Shown: in pieces, positions 10,060 to 21,309 of the stretch
Position numbering within the stretch: position 1 is the first letter of the stretch
Layout of the letters: each line of letters begins with the position of its first letter
NCBI GenBank assembly: GCA_047967505.1
Contig: CM106540.1
DNA length: 64,000 bases
From: Dipteris shenzhenensis
Taxonomy: Eukaryota > Polypodiophyta > Polypodiopsida > Gleicheniales
Direction: 5' to 3' (one strand)
Made by a program: the position numbers and the translations under genes
Notes under the pieces: model-generated
The model's database searches: none
What the model saw: only the letters and a program-made list of their open reading frames with translations
Told to the model about the DNA's origin: nothing

Positions 10060-11313
10060 ACCCGTCTCAATACAATGTAAAATAGAGTCTTCTCAAGGAG
10101 AGGGGTCAGGTTTCTATGAGTTCTTGACGCCAGTTAAATAGACGAGTGACAAAAGATCCCAATGCTGCCGGAGAGGCAGTAGAGAGAACTGATGTCAGCT
10201 GAGTGGAGTCCTCCAGTATTTGCTGGTAGTCCTCCCTGATATGTGCATATCGGGGGCATTGTAGAGCCACATGGGCCTCCGCTCAACTGTCTACATGTCA
10301 CAAAGGGTAGAGACTCTAGCATGGCGGGCTGATGCATCCAAGCTTCCTTCTCAATTGCAAATGTATGAGATCTGGTATGAAACCTGGCTATGTTTTTGCG
10401 ATATAGAAGGGGGATAGGTGTGCTAATATAAGGCTGAGCATGAGTCTCTATGGACATGTATGTAGACCAACATGTGGGATTTATGTTGTCTTGGTAATAT
10501 TCTTTTCACTTGTCAGCCAGTGAGTTTGCAAAGTGCTCAGTAAAGATAGTTGAAACTCTTGCATGATGACCTTTTCAGGTGGCATGGTCAAATATGCTTC
10601 CACTTCCCCATCTGCTGAACCATTTTCTTATGTTGGTTGCCCATCCTGTACAGATGATCTTACTTTTGTGGTTCTTTTGAAGCTTTGTGCTGGCATTCCA
10701 TGCTTTATGAGGCAACCTATCAGGTTGCATTTGCTGCACCTCTATTAGGTATTGCATAACTGTGATCAGTGAATGAAATTCAACCGGCCTCCTTCCCGTT
10801 TCCAACAGAAGTACTGAGTATGGAGTAGTGGGTTTGACACCAAGGTGTCGCCGTAAGAAAGCCTTTTGCATTTTCTCAATATCATTCCATGTAGAGGCTG
10901 AAATACTGCCTCCCCATACTTCCACTCCATATAATACTGTCTGTACTACATATGCATCAAACAATACATTTCGAATTTTCCAGTTCCTGGTGTCAGTGTG
11001 CTTGCAGTCATTCTCAAACTGGTAGTACTTCCCCCAGCCAGTGTCCATCCTTCTGTGTATACATTGCCACCATCTGTGATCTGCTGGGATATCAACCCCT
11101 AAGTATTTGAAGGTGCTGACATACTCAATAATATGTCCATGAAAGGTGATCTTAGGGGGATGTTTTGGCTGATTGGTACAGACTGCCATCATCTTTGTTT
11201 TTCCGACATTCACTTGCAGCCCACTTTCCCTACAGAAAGTCTTGAGCACTTGTAAAAGTTTGTGCATAGAGTCTGGATCGTATGCGAAAAGAACTACATT
11301 ATCTGCGTATAGC

Positions 11314-11315
<2 letters not shown>
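10060..11315 (-). pseudogene. Non-LTR reverse transcriptase, palm to C-terminus (5' truncated)
   Basis: The best-kept part is a 246-codon minus-strand frame (10575-11315). It starts at the palm motif LLYADNVVLFAYD (family YADDVVLLA, so the second catalytic Asp is now Asn), then GLQVNVGKTKMM, STFKYLGVDI, and VLYGVEVWGG, all standard blocks. After a frame break near 10570, CPRYAHIREDY and ILEDS plus LFNWR appear (10140-10330), the terminal domain of this LINE clade. It differs from the LINEs at 57-64 kb and belongs to another clade. Its 5' side stops abruptly at the (GA)n tract 11313-11364, so it is 5' truncated. D-to-N and the frameshift make it inactive. Confidence 0.85.

Positions 11316-11364
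<49 letters not shown>
11313..11364. repeat. (GA)n microsatellite
   Basis: About 52 bases of alternating GA exactly at the 5' truncation point of the minus-strand LINE and 62 bases upstream of an Alba exon. Confidence 0.95.
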
Positions 11365-11365
<1 letters not shown>

Positions 11366-11426
11366 ATGTTGAAGTTTATTTATTTATTCTATTTGGAAAG
11401 GATTCATTGATTTCTTATTTGTGCAG

Positions 11427-11489
11427 CAATTGCAACTGTCGTCACAATTGTTGAGATATTAAAGAACAACGGACTCGCAATTGTAAAAA
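11427..11489 (+). CDS. Alba-family DNA/RNA-binding protein, internal exon
   Basis: The exon is bounded by TTTGTGCAG before 11427 and GTAAGC after 11489. It encodes, after completing a split Ala codon, AIATVVTIVEILKNNGLAIV followed by KK. It aligns with the Arabidopsis Alba-like proteins of the At1g29250/At2g34160 type (recalled as ...AIATVVTVTEILKNNG...). Alba proteins are small, basic and dimeric, and bind nucleic acid; plant members act on mRNA and on chromatin (family knowledge). The segment is part of the central helix and strand of the Alba fold. The 5' exon(s) carrying the start (family pattern ...FFYVNLAKRYM...ELSALGM) were not found upstream in this window, so they probably lie beyond the left edge or are too short for me to see. 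This is one of two convincing host genes here. Confidence 0.88.
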
Positions 11490-12050
11490 GTAAGCCAAAT
11501 ATTCTTTTTATTGTTTTTGATGGTAATGAACTTCAAATTTGATTGGATCTTATAAAGGAGCTTTAAAAATCAAGGGTTGTTGCTTAAGCCGATTTAATGG
11601 CATTTTTAAAGGGTTGAGAGGTTTTGAAGCAACAAGTTAAGTATTAGCTACTTTGGATGTGTGGAAAGTAGTTAAAAACTAAGTTCATAGCATGTTTGTA
11701 GGTTAAAACCCCTTTTGAGGCAAGGATCGGATGGCTATGTTGCAGGTGTCTCAAGTGATAAGTTTGTAGAAATGATAATTTTTGAGAAGAAATCTAGCTG
11801 TTTTTTGAAATTCAAAGCATTATATTCGGTTTATGGTGCAAAGTGTTATGGAAGTGACGAAGGGTGGAATTTTTTGGAAAATCATAGTTGATGAAACTAC
11901 AACGAAAGTTTTTGAGGGCTCTTGGCTTGCTATAATTGCAGGGAGTAGATTTCAAACTTGTGCAATAGACACCTATTATACTTTTTATTTCCATTTTTGT
12001 TTACCATTATATGACATAGGAAACTTTTGTTTTTCTTATGAGGCTACCTA

Positions 12051-12265
12051 ATGCAGCTAACTATATTGGCAAATGACTTTGTCTAGGGGAGTCTTCTAAA
12101 AAAAATAATAATGTAGCTAACTATATATTGGCAAATGATTTTGTCTAGGTGAGTCTAATGTAGCTATTTATATTGGCAAATGACTTTGTCTAGGGGAGTC
12201 TTCTTAAAAAACAAAAATGTAGCTAACTATATATTGGCAAATGACTTTGTCTAGGGGAGTCTTAA
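12051..12265 (+). repeat. Four-copy tandem repeat in Alba intron
   Basis: Four copies of a 50-68 bp unit containing ggcaaatgactttgtctagg and the gggagtctt end, separated by A-rich linkers of variable length. No coding sense. Confidence 0.85.
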
Positions 12266-12407
12266 GTGAAATAATGGTCTTAGATAGAGAAAGGGGAAAC
12301 TATGTGGATCAATGCCATAATCTTTGGAAACATAGTGCTAGCCTTGATTATAATTGAGGTGCTGGTTGTATGTTTTGAGCTTTCAATCTTCAAGCCATTG
12401 GATTCCA

Positions 12408-12808
12408 TCTATTAGAATAACACTTGGGAGTTGTGTGATTTGCCTCCTGGCAAGAATGCCATTGGATTAAGTGGGTTTACAAAATCAAATAGAAAGATGA
12501 TGGTTCAGTGGATTGTTACAAAGCTTGTCTTGTTGCTAATGGCTTTCCCAACCTTCTGGCTTTGAGGTTGAAGGTTCTGAAAGTAAGGTATGTCGCTTGA
12601 AAAAGGCCCTCTATGGATTGAAGCAGGCACCTCAGGCTTGGTATTCGAGGATTGATACTCATTTGCTCACACTCGGCTTTCAGAACAACCCTACAGAGGC
12701 TACCCTTTACATGCGCAAGTGTGGGACAGATTTGCTGATTTTAGTCCTTTCTGTAGGTGACATGCTTGTGGCTGGGACACATGCTCAGCAAATTGTAGAT
12801 TTTCTGTA
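12408..12808 (+). pseudogene. Ty1/Copia reverse transcriptase relic with internal deletion
   Basis: Plus-strand frames give TWELCDLPPGKNAIG, VYKIK, DGSVDCYKACLVANGF, then directly CRLKKALYGLKQAPQAWYSR and LYMRKCGTDLLILVLSVGDM. These are the start and the end of the Copia RT; the middle part (about 60 residues, with the QMDVKTAFL block) has been deleted between about 12545 and 12575. The catalytic YVDD appears as SVGD. Lies in the Alba intron, same strand. Confidence 0.85.
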
Positions 12809-12869
12809 GGTTTTAATGTCCCACAAGGATATACGCAGATCCACCTACCCCACTCACTGAGGATCTCTA

Positions 12870-13206
12870 TTGGGCATTTTCGGGTCTCTTCACATAGACT
12901 TCGCATCGAGAGTGGAAGGGTTGAGGGTTTGCCTAGGGAGAGGTACATATGCACATAATGTGACATCCAGGAGGTTGAGTGGGAGGAGCATTTCATTTTC
13001 AGATGCCCAGTATACTATGAGATCCGAGGACACTTTTATTGCCTCTTTAGAGATAGTTTTGCGATATTGTCCCGCTTTTTCTCCTTTCTAGACTAGAGAT
13101 GCTTAGCCGCCTTCAATCATGAGGTAGTCAGACACTGTGAGCGTCTACTTCGATCACGGAGACGAGCAGATCTCCTTGATAGACTCTTCTCAGAGCTCAA
13201 TCACTG
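12870..13206 (+). pseudogene. LINE carboxyl-terminal fragment in Alba intron
   Basis: Plus-strand frames show a segment RVESGRVEGL, then EVEWEEHFIFRCPVYYEIRG and HFYCLFRDSFAIL, then RRRADLLDRLFSEL before a stop. This is the terminal zinc-binding domain and tail of a non-LTR element, related to the fragment at 9641-9850. Joined directly to the Copia RT relic at about 12820. Confidence 0.65.
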
Positions 13207-13675
13207 AGTTCTTCTAGCCAGACCATGGGGGCTCCCACACCACGAGACCCCGCCATGATCGCGATACGGAGCGAGTGACACGATAGCTAAAACAAAGGGT
13301 TGATGCACAAATTACACTTGGGGATATTTCTTCTTTGTTTAGAGGTGGGGCTCCATCGACAGGGGTCACTGCAGCCCTTATCAGATGCAGAGCTATGACT
13401 AGGACACGACATAGGACCACACCCAAGGGCAGCGGTCATCACTCTATCTTTGACTTTATGCCCTCAATACCTCATCCCTCTTGACGCTTTGATGATGAGG
13501 ATGTTAGTGTTGTGTAGGTGATCATCATTCCGACATGACTATGTAGCACTCAGCACTCACCATTTTGCATTGGAGTGGATGCTCGTTTAGTAAGCTCCAC
13601 CCACACAGCTTGTTTGTATCATGATATTTTAGACCCATTGGTCTTTGGAAGACTTAAGTTTCTTTCTTTCTTTCG

Positions 13676-14062
13676 GATATACATACGGACGTATGTTACA
13701 TGATGAGTTTGGCCTTGGTACATACATACATGCATGCATACCTACCTACATGTGAATGCTCATGTGTGTGTGCATCTCTCTCTGTACATACATATGCATG
13801 TACGTACTTACCTACTTACCTACACGCTTACATATTTATCTATCGGTATATATCTGTATACACTTGTGTGTGTGCGCTAGCTCTACCTACATGTGCGTGG
13901 GCGCATGCTGTGCGCATCTCTCCCCCCCTCTCTCTCTGTATGTACGTATGTATGTACGTACGTATGTACACGCTTACATATATTTCTAACGGTATATATC
14001 TGTACACTCTTGCACGCACACAGATACGTAAACATACATACATACGTATGTACGTACATACA
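13676..14062. repeat. Compound TACA/TACG/CATG simple-sequence region
   Basis: Runs of tacatacatgcatgcatacc, tgtatgtacgtatgtatgtacg and related tetranucleotides, with ctctct interruptions. The long open frames read across it (tyrosine, threonine, cysteine rich) are artefacts of the repeat. Confidence 0.85.
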
Positions 14063-14218
14063 TGTCTAACTGCATCAAATATGAGGTTATGTCACCAGCA
14101 TCATTTAAATCGTAATAGTTAGTATGACATTGGACTGGTAAAATTCAAGCTTTGTATATGTTAAGATCTTAAAATTGAGACACTAGCACTGAGAATAGCT
14201 TGGTATGAAATTTTGCAG

Positions 14219-14283
14219 AAATATACACATCAACAATAGATATTGGAGATGAAGCACGAGGTCGAACAGTGCAAAAAGCAAAG
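14219..14283 (+). CDS. Alba-family protein, penultimate exon
   Basis: Splice acceptor ATTTTGCAG precedes 14219; donor GTGAGC follows 14283. The phase matches the previous exon (one base left over there, two here completing Lys). It encodes IYTSTIDIGDEARGRTVQKAK, the most characteristic Alba segment of this plant subfamily (family: I.TSTVDI.D.ARGR.VQKAKIEI). The RGR/K-rich turn is the nucleic-acid-binding hairpin in the family. The intron before it (11490-14218) is 2.7 kb and filled with Copia, LINE and microsatellite debris. Confidence 0.9.
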
Positions 14284-14512
14284 GTGAGCTCAAATTGATG
14301 GCCTTTTGGATGCTAGAATGATGTCATATTCATATCTGTCAAGTATTGTGTGATTGAATTTTTGGTTTGAATAGAACACCCGGAAGACTTTGTTTTTCTT
14401 TTCTACTTTTGTGAAATATCAAACGAGTTTTACAACTCGTCTTCTTTTCATTCTTTTTAGCGCTTAGCTGATTGATTGGTAAATAAAGTAACTTGCAACA
14501 TATCAGACTTAC

Positions 14513-14648
14513 TTTATTTTGAGCCTAACTTACGCTTGATTTCTCGCAAAATTCATGCGATCTACACTAACTTTAGAAACTTTATTTTGAGCCAAACTTA
14601 CACCTGATTTCTCACAAAATTCATGCGATCTACACTAACCTTAGAAAC
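14513..14648 (+). repeat. 68-bp tandem duplication in last Alba intron
   Basis: Two adjacent copies, 14513-14580 and 14581-14648, sharing tttattttgagcc and aaaattcatgcgatctacac. No coding sense. Confidence 0.9.
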
Positions 14649-14951
14649 CACAAGGTTTCATTCCTTGTGGTCCACCTCTAGTTTGTTCATAGTTACAACC
14701 AATTGTTTTAAGTGTTCAAATGCTTGAAAGATATTGGGAATTTTTTAAGTGTGCTTTTATAGAATCACTTTTCCAAAATAATATGTATATGTACAGACTT
14801 TGATACTCAAAATAACATATAGATATTAGAGACCGTTGTTTAAAGAGCTGAAAAACATGTGCGCGCAATGTACAGTTACTAGTTACGGGTTTAGTCTGCA
14901 ATGTGGATTCTTAGTTTTATTATTTATTTTTTCCTTGTCTTGCTTCCCCAG

Positions 14952-15047
14952 ATGGAAATAATCCTTAAGAAATCTGATCAGTTTGACGAGCTTATGGCTG
15001 CTGCTAGTTCCGAGGAAAATGGGACGCCAGACCAGTATGAGCAGTAG
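14952..15047 (+). CDS. Alba-family protein, terminal exon
   Basis: A pyrimidine-rich acceptor (ttttttccttgtcttgcttccccag) precedes 14952. The exon encodes MEIILKKSDQFDELMAAASS then an acidic end EENGTPDQYEQ and stop TAG at 15045-15047. The family ends similarly (...IEITLVKS..FDELMAA...). No internal stop in the three exons, consensus splice sites and matched phase all say that the gene is intact. Polyadenylation signals are not obvious in the next 200 bases. Confidence 0.9.
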   Translation: MEIILKKSDQFDELMAAASSEENGTPDQYEQ

Positions 15048-16985
15048 CATACTTTAGAAGTACCTTATGTAAGATTTTTTCTTGCAATTTTTTTCCCACT
15101 GTAAGGGGTGGCCAATCAGAACTGTTTCAGTTATAACATTTGACAAGAATGTGATATATAGTAGTGGATCCCTTTTCCATCCCTTTAATTTGCACATGAA
15201 CTGACCCTAAGATATCAGTTGATTGAGCACTTAATGCCAAACTTTGATCTGATTCCCTGCTTGCCTTGGGTTTCATTATCCATGTACGGATTAGCCACAG
15301 AAAAATATATGAAGTTTGAGGTTTCAAAAACTTTGATTGCAAATTATGTTTCCATGGTTTTGGGTTGTGGGATTTAATAATTGATGACAAAATGGGCTGC
15401 ATATCAAGAGGATCTAACATATAGGGAATTTGTTAAACCAGGTTGCTCTGCTGCATTAATACTATAGTATCTAAAAAATGAGTGTCCATCGAGGACAAGC
15501 TTCCAATATTTGTCATGTGTGCTTGTCAGGTGTTATTTTGCAGGCTATACTTGCATAGAGTGCAATCCAATATTTGCAGAGCACAATCAACAGAAAACTA
15601 GCTTTCACGAAGCCTCTAGACTTGCAATATATTTTCAAGGGGTTTTCTAATGATCTATGAAATATGTTGTCTTGTTGAGATTTCTAACATTGGTTATACT
15701 TAAAATTCTCCAAAACGATTTTTTAACTGTCATCTGGCAGAAGGCAACCTTTTTATAGGAGTGGCAGGGGGGGAATTCACTTGATGTCTGTAGGATATAG
15801 TGTCTTAGCACTTGGCATACTTCTCCCTTCACTTGGTCTTCATGAGCATAAAGTGACTTATCCCAATGGCAATAAAGGAGGGCACTTTTCACAAGCTATA
15901 TGGTGTATTCCCAACCCCGTTATATTGTCTTAGACATCAAAGGTGTATGTTAGGTATATTTCAGAGCTTTTGGTTTGAATTGAGTTTATTAGTATCAGAC
16001 ATGCAAGTTAAAAAAAAACAAGATTCATTGGTCTATTAGAGGTGTTGAATTCAACTTCAAGTTTTGAAAATTATGGTTTAGAACATGATATACCTGTTCT
16101 GTATTATTAGCAAATTAGAATTGTTGAAAGTGAAATTAGAATGTCTCTCTCCTCTCAATACTAAGTCTCACCAAGGCTCAACATAGAAGGAAGCACACCT
16201 ATGGGTGCAATTACAAGCTCGAACCAAAGGTAATCATTTGAGGATTTATATCATTATTGGCTATGCATGGGTCTTATACAACTTGAAGGGTAAGGTAAAT
16301 GAGGCAAATGTTGGCTAAAAGAGTATCTTGGTTATTACCAATACCATAAAAGAGTTCTCACAAGCATTTACATCGAGAAGTGCAAGGAACATGGTGCTGT
16401 AAATCTTGTCTTGTTTAAGTTCTTTTAACCTCCCAAAAAGGACCTCTCTAAATCTTGAAATTTGTCCTCGCATGAGAGTGGAGGAAGAAAAATGCTGCCT
16501 CCCCTCGTGGAGCAACGAGGGGGCAAAAAATTCCTCATTTCAAAGGGAAGCCAATAGGGTACTCCTCGAATCTTCTATAGTAGTCTCCAGATGTTTAGAA
16601 ATGATAAAATGTTTATATTAAGCTCTTGGTATAGATGGATTGATGTTTGCATTAAAATTGATGGTTTTCTTTTGCTTCTTAATGAGTGCAAGGTGAGACA
16701 AAGATGGCTTTTTCTTGTTTTGGGTGGGCATATGTGTGCTAGGGGTATCCCATTAACCTAGCGAAGCATTATTTTTTCCATTGGGTTGGATGCTATACAC
16801 TAATTGCTTTGATAGGTGTGGAGAGAGCCAATACATCAAGAAAGGTAAGTGCATTTTAAGTTGCTAAAGAAGTCATTTATTATGTCCAAGGAGCAAGCTC
16901 CTAGCATATCAAGATATAGTGGTAGCAATATCATTTGTGAATGTACATACATAGAATGGATTGAGGCAATTAGTAATCATAAATA
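15048..16985. other. Downstream flank of Alba gene, no further gene recognised
   Basis: AT-rich intergenic-type sequence. Short frames (for example 15127-15420 and 15647-15892 minus) have no motif. Sequence around 16310-16560 is of unknown origin. The Alba 3' UTR presumably occupies the first few hundred bases. Confidence 0.4.
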
Positions 16986-17115
16986 CTTACTCTATACTTC
17001 GTACTCGATTGGTGGCGAAGTGTCACTGAGTAGCAAGAAGCAACTATTATTTCGGTATCATTGGCATAGTTCAAAGGTCAATAAGAGGTGCTGTAGCTCA
17101 AGCGATATACTAGGA
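16986..17115 (+). pseudogene. Copia RNase H relic (weak)
   Basis: Frames read SIGGEVSLSSKKQ and, one frame over, IRGAVAQA. In Copia pol this region is '..G..ISWSSKKQ..VALSS.EAEYRGA..A'. Frame changes and loss of the central block leave only this signature. Confidence 0.45.
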
Positions 17116-17639
17116 GGAAAGAGCAATGGCAAGGTATTGACTTGAAAAGATGGAAGGGAAGCGTTTGAAAGTGCACAATGTATTCTGTGAGCAACTAATT
17201 GTTTCTTACTATGCATTTCCATGCAATTGGCATATGATCGAGTGGCATGTGTTATAATCTTAGATGAATGTATGTGCTACTTGTAGAGAAGACATAGTAG
17301 TGTAAGCTCTTTGAATGTTGTACCTTTTATTACGATGGGCATTATTTTGGGACGTACTCGCTCTAAATTTGTTGTTATGTAATAAAATTGTGCATTTTGA
17401 AGCTCTTTTATTGTATGTTACTTCTGTTTCCCTAGACTATCTAGATAACATGATGCCATGGATGTGGAGTCATAAAGAAAAGTAGACCCATGGTATGGAG
17501 ATGAAGGCCTTCCAAAACTCTACTACACAACAAAATACCTCCTTTTTAATAGCTTTTAGGATAAAAAGTGATCCCAGTGTTGAGCATTTCGTTTGAAGCT
17601 TGCTTAGTGAATCGTTGCTTGCTCAATGTGATCTACACC

Positions 17640-18810
17640 CCTTGTCCATGTGGCTAACCACAATGGTACCAATACTTACTTCCGGAGTAGGGAGTGGCTT
17701 GCAATCATGTAGATGGAACTGCTCAAGTACTTGATGAGTGTACTTGCCTTGAGAAAGTGTAATCCCTGTGTCATTTCTCCATATTTCTGTCCGAAGAAAA
17801 TCATGGCGTTCTCCCATATCTTCATGTCAAACTCTTGAGGTGAGATGACTCTTAGCTTATGAGGTGATCTATCCATTTGAGCTAGTGATGATTAAGTCAT
17901 CAACATAAAGCACTACAAGAAGCATGTCTTCTGTAGTCTTCCTAATGTTAAGAGATGGATCTAAGTATGATGTCTGAAAACCAAATGTCAGAAAGTGACG
18001 ATGAATCCTTGCATGGGGCATGTTTCAAACCATAGAGTGATTTTTACAACTAGTAGACCTTGTGTTCCATCCGGATAATAGCATATCTTGAGGTTGTGTC
18101 ATATAGATTTCCTCATCCAAAAAACCATTGAGGAAGGCATTCTTCACATTCATTTGATGAATGGGCAAGCAAGAAATTAGGACTTGATTCAGTTGGAAGC
18201 ATTGAGTTATAGAATATGTGACATGTTTTTGGCATTTCCTTCCAAGGTCTTCCATGTAGTTATACAGCAGGTCTAACCATGAAGAAGAGGGATTATCATA
18301 TCCTTCACATTGAAATTGAGGTGAGATGACTCTTAGCTTATGAGGTGATCTATCCATTTGAGCTAGTGATGATTAAGTCATCAACATAAAGCACTACAAG
18401 AAGCATGTCTTCTGTAGTCTTCCTAATGTTAAGAGATGGATCTAAGTATGATGTCTGAAAACCAGATGTCAGAAAGTGACGATGAATCCTTGCATGGGGC
18501 ATGTTTCAAACCATAGAGTGATTTTTACAACTAGTAGACCTTGTGTTCCATCCCGATAATAGCATATCTTGAGGTTGTGTCATATAGATTTCCTCATCCA
18601 AAAAACCATTGAGGAAGGCATTCTTCACATTCATTTGATGAATGGGCAAGCAAGAAATTAGGACCTGATTCATTTGGAAGCATTGAGTTGTAGAATATGT
18701 GACATGTTTTTGGCATTGTACTGTCCTTCCAAGGTCTTCCATGTAGTTATACAACAGGTCTAACCATGAAGAAGAGGGATTATCATATCCTTCACATTGA
18801 AATTGATGAT
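17640..18810 (-). pseudogene. Copia reverse transcriptase relic with 481-bp tandem duplication
   Basis: Minus strand reads QVLISCLPIHQMNVKNAFLN, GFLDEEIYMTQPQDMLLSGW, CKNHSMV then HARIHRHFLTFGFQ and VVLYVDDLIITSS, matching Copia RT (QMDVK.AFL.G.L.EEIYM.QP...; LYVDD). The duplicated segments are 17837-18317 and 18318-18805. Beyond the first YVDD copy the frame continues into GITLSQGKYTHQVLEQFHLH and CKPLPTP (17640-17817), the connection toward RNase H. Stops and frame breaks in both copies. Confidence 0.85.
17837..18805. repeat. Direct tandem duplication, unit about 481 bp
   Basis: Starts gaggtgagatgactcttagc at 17837 and again at 18318. The copies are nearly identical apart from a few substitutions (for example atccggata/atcccgata) and a 6-base difference near 18236/18718 (ggcatttccttcc versus ggcattgtactgtccttcc). 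High identity suggests a recent event compared with the decay of the Copia itself. Confidence 0.95.
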
Positions 18811-19091
18811 ATTCAATGCAAGCTGGGCCTTTGTATCCCGTTCTTTTGCTGCTTTGTGAGCTCTAGTTATTGATCTGTGGGTAAGAGGAGTTGTCGAGGT
18901 AGGCTCGGGTTTCTTTTCATCTTTTGCAGCAATGTCCCACAAGCCCTTCCACTGAAAATGCTCAACATTTTGAACTTCCAATTGCCATAAGTGTTATCAT
19001 CGAGCTTGCTACTTTGATAAAGAAATATGACATCATCATGTGATTTCACCATGGTAAGTCGTATGCACCAAAAATCAAAACCTATATACAA
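18790..19091 (-). pseudogene. Copia gag amino-terminal relic
   Basis: Minus strand encodes KLDDNTYGNWKFKMLSIFSG then, shifted, PEPTSTTPLTHRS and AAKERDTKAQLALNIINFNV. These match the start of plant Copia gag ('KLDG.NY..WK..M...L' and 'W...D..A...I..N'). It abuts the RT relic directly, so the zinc knuckle, protease and integrase have been lost. Confidence 0.7.
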
Positions 19092-19497
19092 ATAGAAAAA
19101 AGGTGCTAGTGATAGCCAGAGGCTTTACAACGCTTGAAGAAGTAGTGCAAGAACCAATTCCAAATAGTCAACTCTTGACTTTACAAGATGGCATGTGAGT
19201 GCAATATGTACAACTGTCCTAAAGTAGTAACCCAAACACTAAGTGACTCAAAAGAGTGAATCTGCTCTCTGTCAGTGAATGGAACAGGTATCGATATGTG
19301 CGAGATTACCAACGACAGGTTCCGTAGGGACTGATGCTGTTTGGGAACTAATCGGGAATTTTAGGACATGGCTTCAATTGGCTTGTTTGGGTTGTCTCCT
19401 CTAAGGTAGGTAGTCCTATAACTAGTCTACATGTTGATTGAGACGAAAAGCAACAAAAGAAACTTTGTCTTGATTTATTTTATGTGCTAGGTTTGGA

Positions 19498-19824
19498 GTG
19501 ACTGCATTTGACAAGGAGGGTTCCAATGAAGAGGTTTCAACAACTACTTATCTAATCTATGGAAATCCCAAATCTAAAATATTAGGTGAAAAGGCTGTAG
19601 AGCTTGAGCTGCCAAGCAATTTTGCTTTTTTGGAGCTTGTCCAAATTCCACTTGGATCAAAAGTTATGACTCTTGGAACTTTGATCCCAAGAGGGCCGGT
19701 TAAATGCACTGATGATGTGGCAGAGTGTGATCACATGCAAAGGGCACAATGTACCTATGAAGAGGAATCTATGCTTGGTTGGCACTGTGTGGTGGCATTG
19801 CGACATGGACAGATGACATGGTAG
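19498..19824 (+). CDS. Unrecognised 108-codon open frame
   Basis: Open frame preceded by a pyrimidine-rich TTTTATGTGCTAG. The first 85 residues look like ordinary globular protein (FDKEGSNEEVSTTTYLIYGN, VMTLGTLIPRGPVKC) and the last part runs into a GTGGCATTGCCA repeat region. The track start at 19498 is not an ATG (codon gtg). It may be a single exon of a captured gene or chance; I do not recognise the family. Confidence 0.25.
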   Translation: MTAFDKEGSNEEVSTTTYLIYGNPKSKILGEKAVELELPSNFAFLELVQIPLGSKVMTLGTLIPRGPVKCTDDVAECDHMQRAQCTYEEESMLGWHCVVALRHGQMTW

Positions 19825-20080
19825 CTGTGAGGTGGTATTGCCATGTGGACAAGTGATGTGGTAGCAGTGAGGTGATATAGGCATATGATGTGGCAAGTGA
19901 TGTGGCATTGCCACATGGAGGATAGGTGTGGCTAAGGTGCCATGTGTCAAGCCTATGTGGCATATCTACCACATGGAGTAAGTGTGAGAGAGAATATGCC
20001 ATGTGTTAGAGAGATAAAGTAGTGAGAGAAGATAGAGAGAGAAGTATGAGAGAGAAAGCATGAGTAGAAAGAAGTGCGAT
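19780..20080 (+). repeat. Degenerate repeats of gtggcattgccacatgg type, then gagaga-rich
   Basis: A 20-30 base degenerate unit (gtgtggtggcattgcgacatgg, gaggtggtattgccatgtgg, gatgtggcattgccacatgg) occurs about five times to 19980, followed by agagagaa-rich sequence. Inner palindromes ATTGCCACATGG/CCATGTGGCAAT recur. Confidence 0.6.
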
Positions 20081-21140
20081 GGCGAGGAGATGCGAGGGCG
20101 ATGAAGACAGAAAATGGAGAGTGTTGTAGCCTAAAGTTGTGTTAGTCGCTGCTTGAATCCTTCATGCACCTATATTCAAAGCAATAGCAATGATGAGATA
20201 TCCCTCAACCATCAACAGATGCCCTTGGTTGCTCTCGCTCGGGTTATGGCGGAATTGAAGCTCTCTATTGGTGAAAGTTGTTGTATTCCTCTCTATTGGT
20301 GAAAGTTGTTGTATTCTTTACAATGAGTCCACTACTGGGATTGCGTTGCTTCTTGAGTGTGATGCAGCTCATTTCTAGCTCTTTGTTGAGCCATCGGGTG
20401 CTGCTCGTTGGTTGGGCATACTACTTGTGAACCTTTTTTTTGTTGTTGCCTTAGTGTTGCTTGTGTCATTGCAACTCATGTTGTTGCTTGCTTGTGTCAC
20501 CACTAGCATCCCCAAGGGAATGTAGAACATCCATGATCTGCAAGGAGGCTTCTTGGAAGATGTACCACTAGTCTCGCAACACCTCAGTCGACCCCTTGTG
20601 ACCTAAGAGATTGAAGCGTATTTGCTAGCCGCTAGCCCCTCGAACTTCAAGCTTAGATGGACCATGAGGGAATGCTGATAACAACTTGCCACTTAGCAAA
20701 ACACACACCATGCTTGTAGTATCCCATGAACCTGGAAGCCAAAAGGTTGAGTCGGGGGCTGGTGGCCTTATTGTCTTCCTAGGCTATGTAAACGAAGTAG
20801 CTTTTGACATTGGCTTCCTCTTTTGAATCTTGTGCACCATGAGTGCTTCTTCAAGTTGAGAAATTGACAATGAATGTCTCTCAAAAAGACATTACAGATA
20901 TTCTCCCAATCTATCACTCTCAATCTCACTCAAAGAAACCAAGAAATGAACTCTCTCATACAGAAACTAGAATAAAGAAAGAAGGAACCCTCTCAAATCT
21001 CCAACAAGAACACAATGAAAGGACCTCACAAAGATCTCACAAGTTAGAAGATGGAGGCTACCTCACAAGGTGGGATTGATGCCTTGACAAGAAGTAAGGC
21101 CTTGGACTCTCTTGCCTAAAAATTCTCACACATAAAGGAC
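20081..21140. other. Unassigned stretch, possible retroelement leader on minus strand
   Basis: No gene recognised. A 28-bp unit (ctctctattggtgaaagttgttgtattc) is tandemly doubled at 20261-20316. The part near 20840-21140 would be the leader of the LTR element whose primer site is at 21145. Confidence 0.4.
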
Positions 21141-21144
21141 CTCA

Positions 21145-21156
21145 GCTTTGATACCA
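21145..21156 (-). promoter_or_regulatory. Primer binding site (initiator Met tRNA type)
   Basis: Minus strand TGGTATCAAAGC, one base from TGGTATCAGAGC. Immediately adjacent to the inner CA end of the short LTR at 21157-21309. Confidence 0.75.
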
Positions 21157-21309
21157 TGATGAGACAGAGATAAGAGAGGGAGAGAGAGAAGTACACAAGA
21201 ATGAACTAACCGTACACTAACTTGTATTCCAAGGAAAATATGAATATTTACATGGACCATGAGGGTTTTGTCCCATAACCCTATGGGGCAACTTACATCA
21301 TTCTCAACA
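21157..21309 (-). mobile_element. Short LTR (about 153 bp) of a Copia-like element
   Basis: In element orientation it runs from TGTTGAGAATGATGTAAG to CTCTGTCTCATCA and then the primer binding site. TG...CA ends and size fit a small Copia LTR. The matching LTR was not found to the left, so this may belong to the Copia relic at 17.6-19.1 kb or be independent. Confidence 0.65.

Noticed and set aside
13700-14122. 140-codon ORF rich in Tyr, Thr and Cys
   Set aside because: Created by TACA/TACG simple repeats lying in an intron of the Alba gene.
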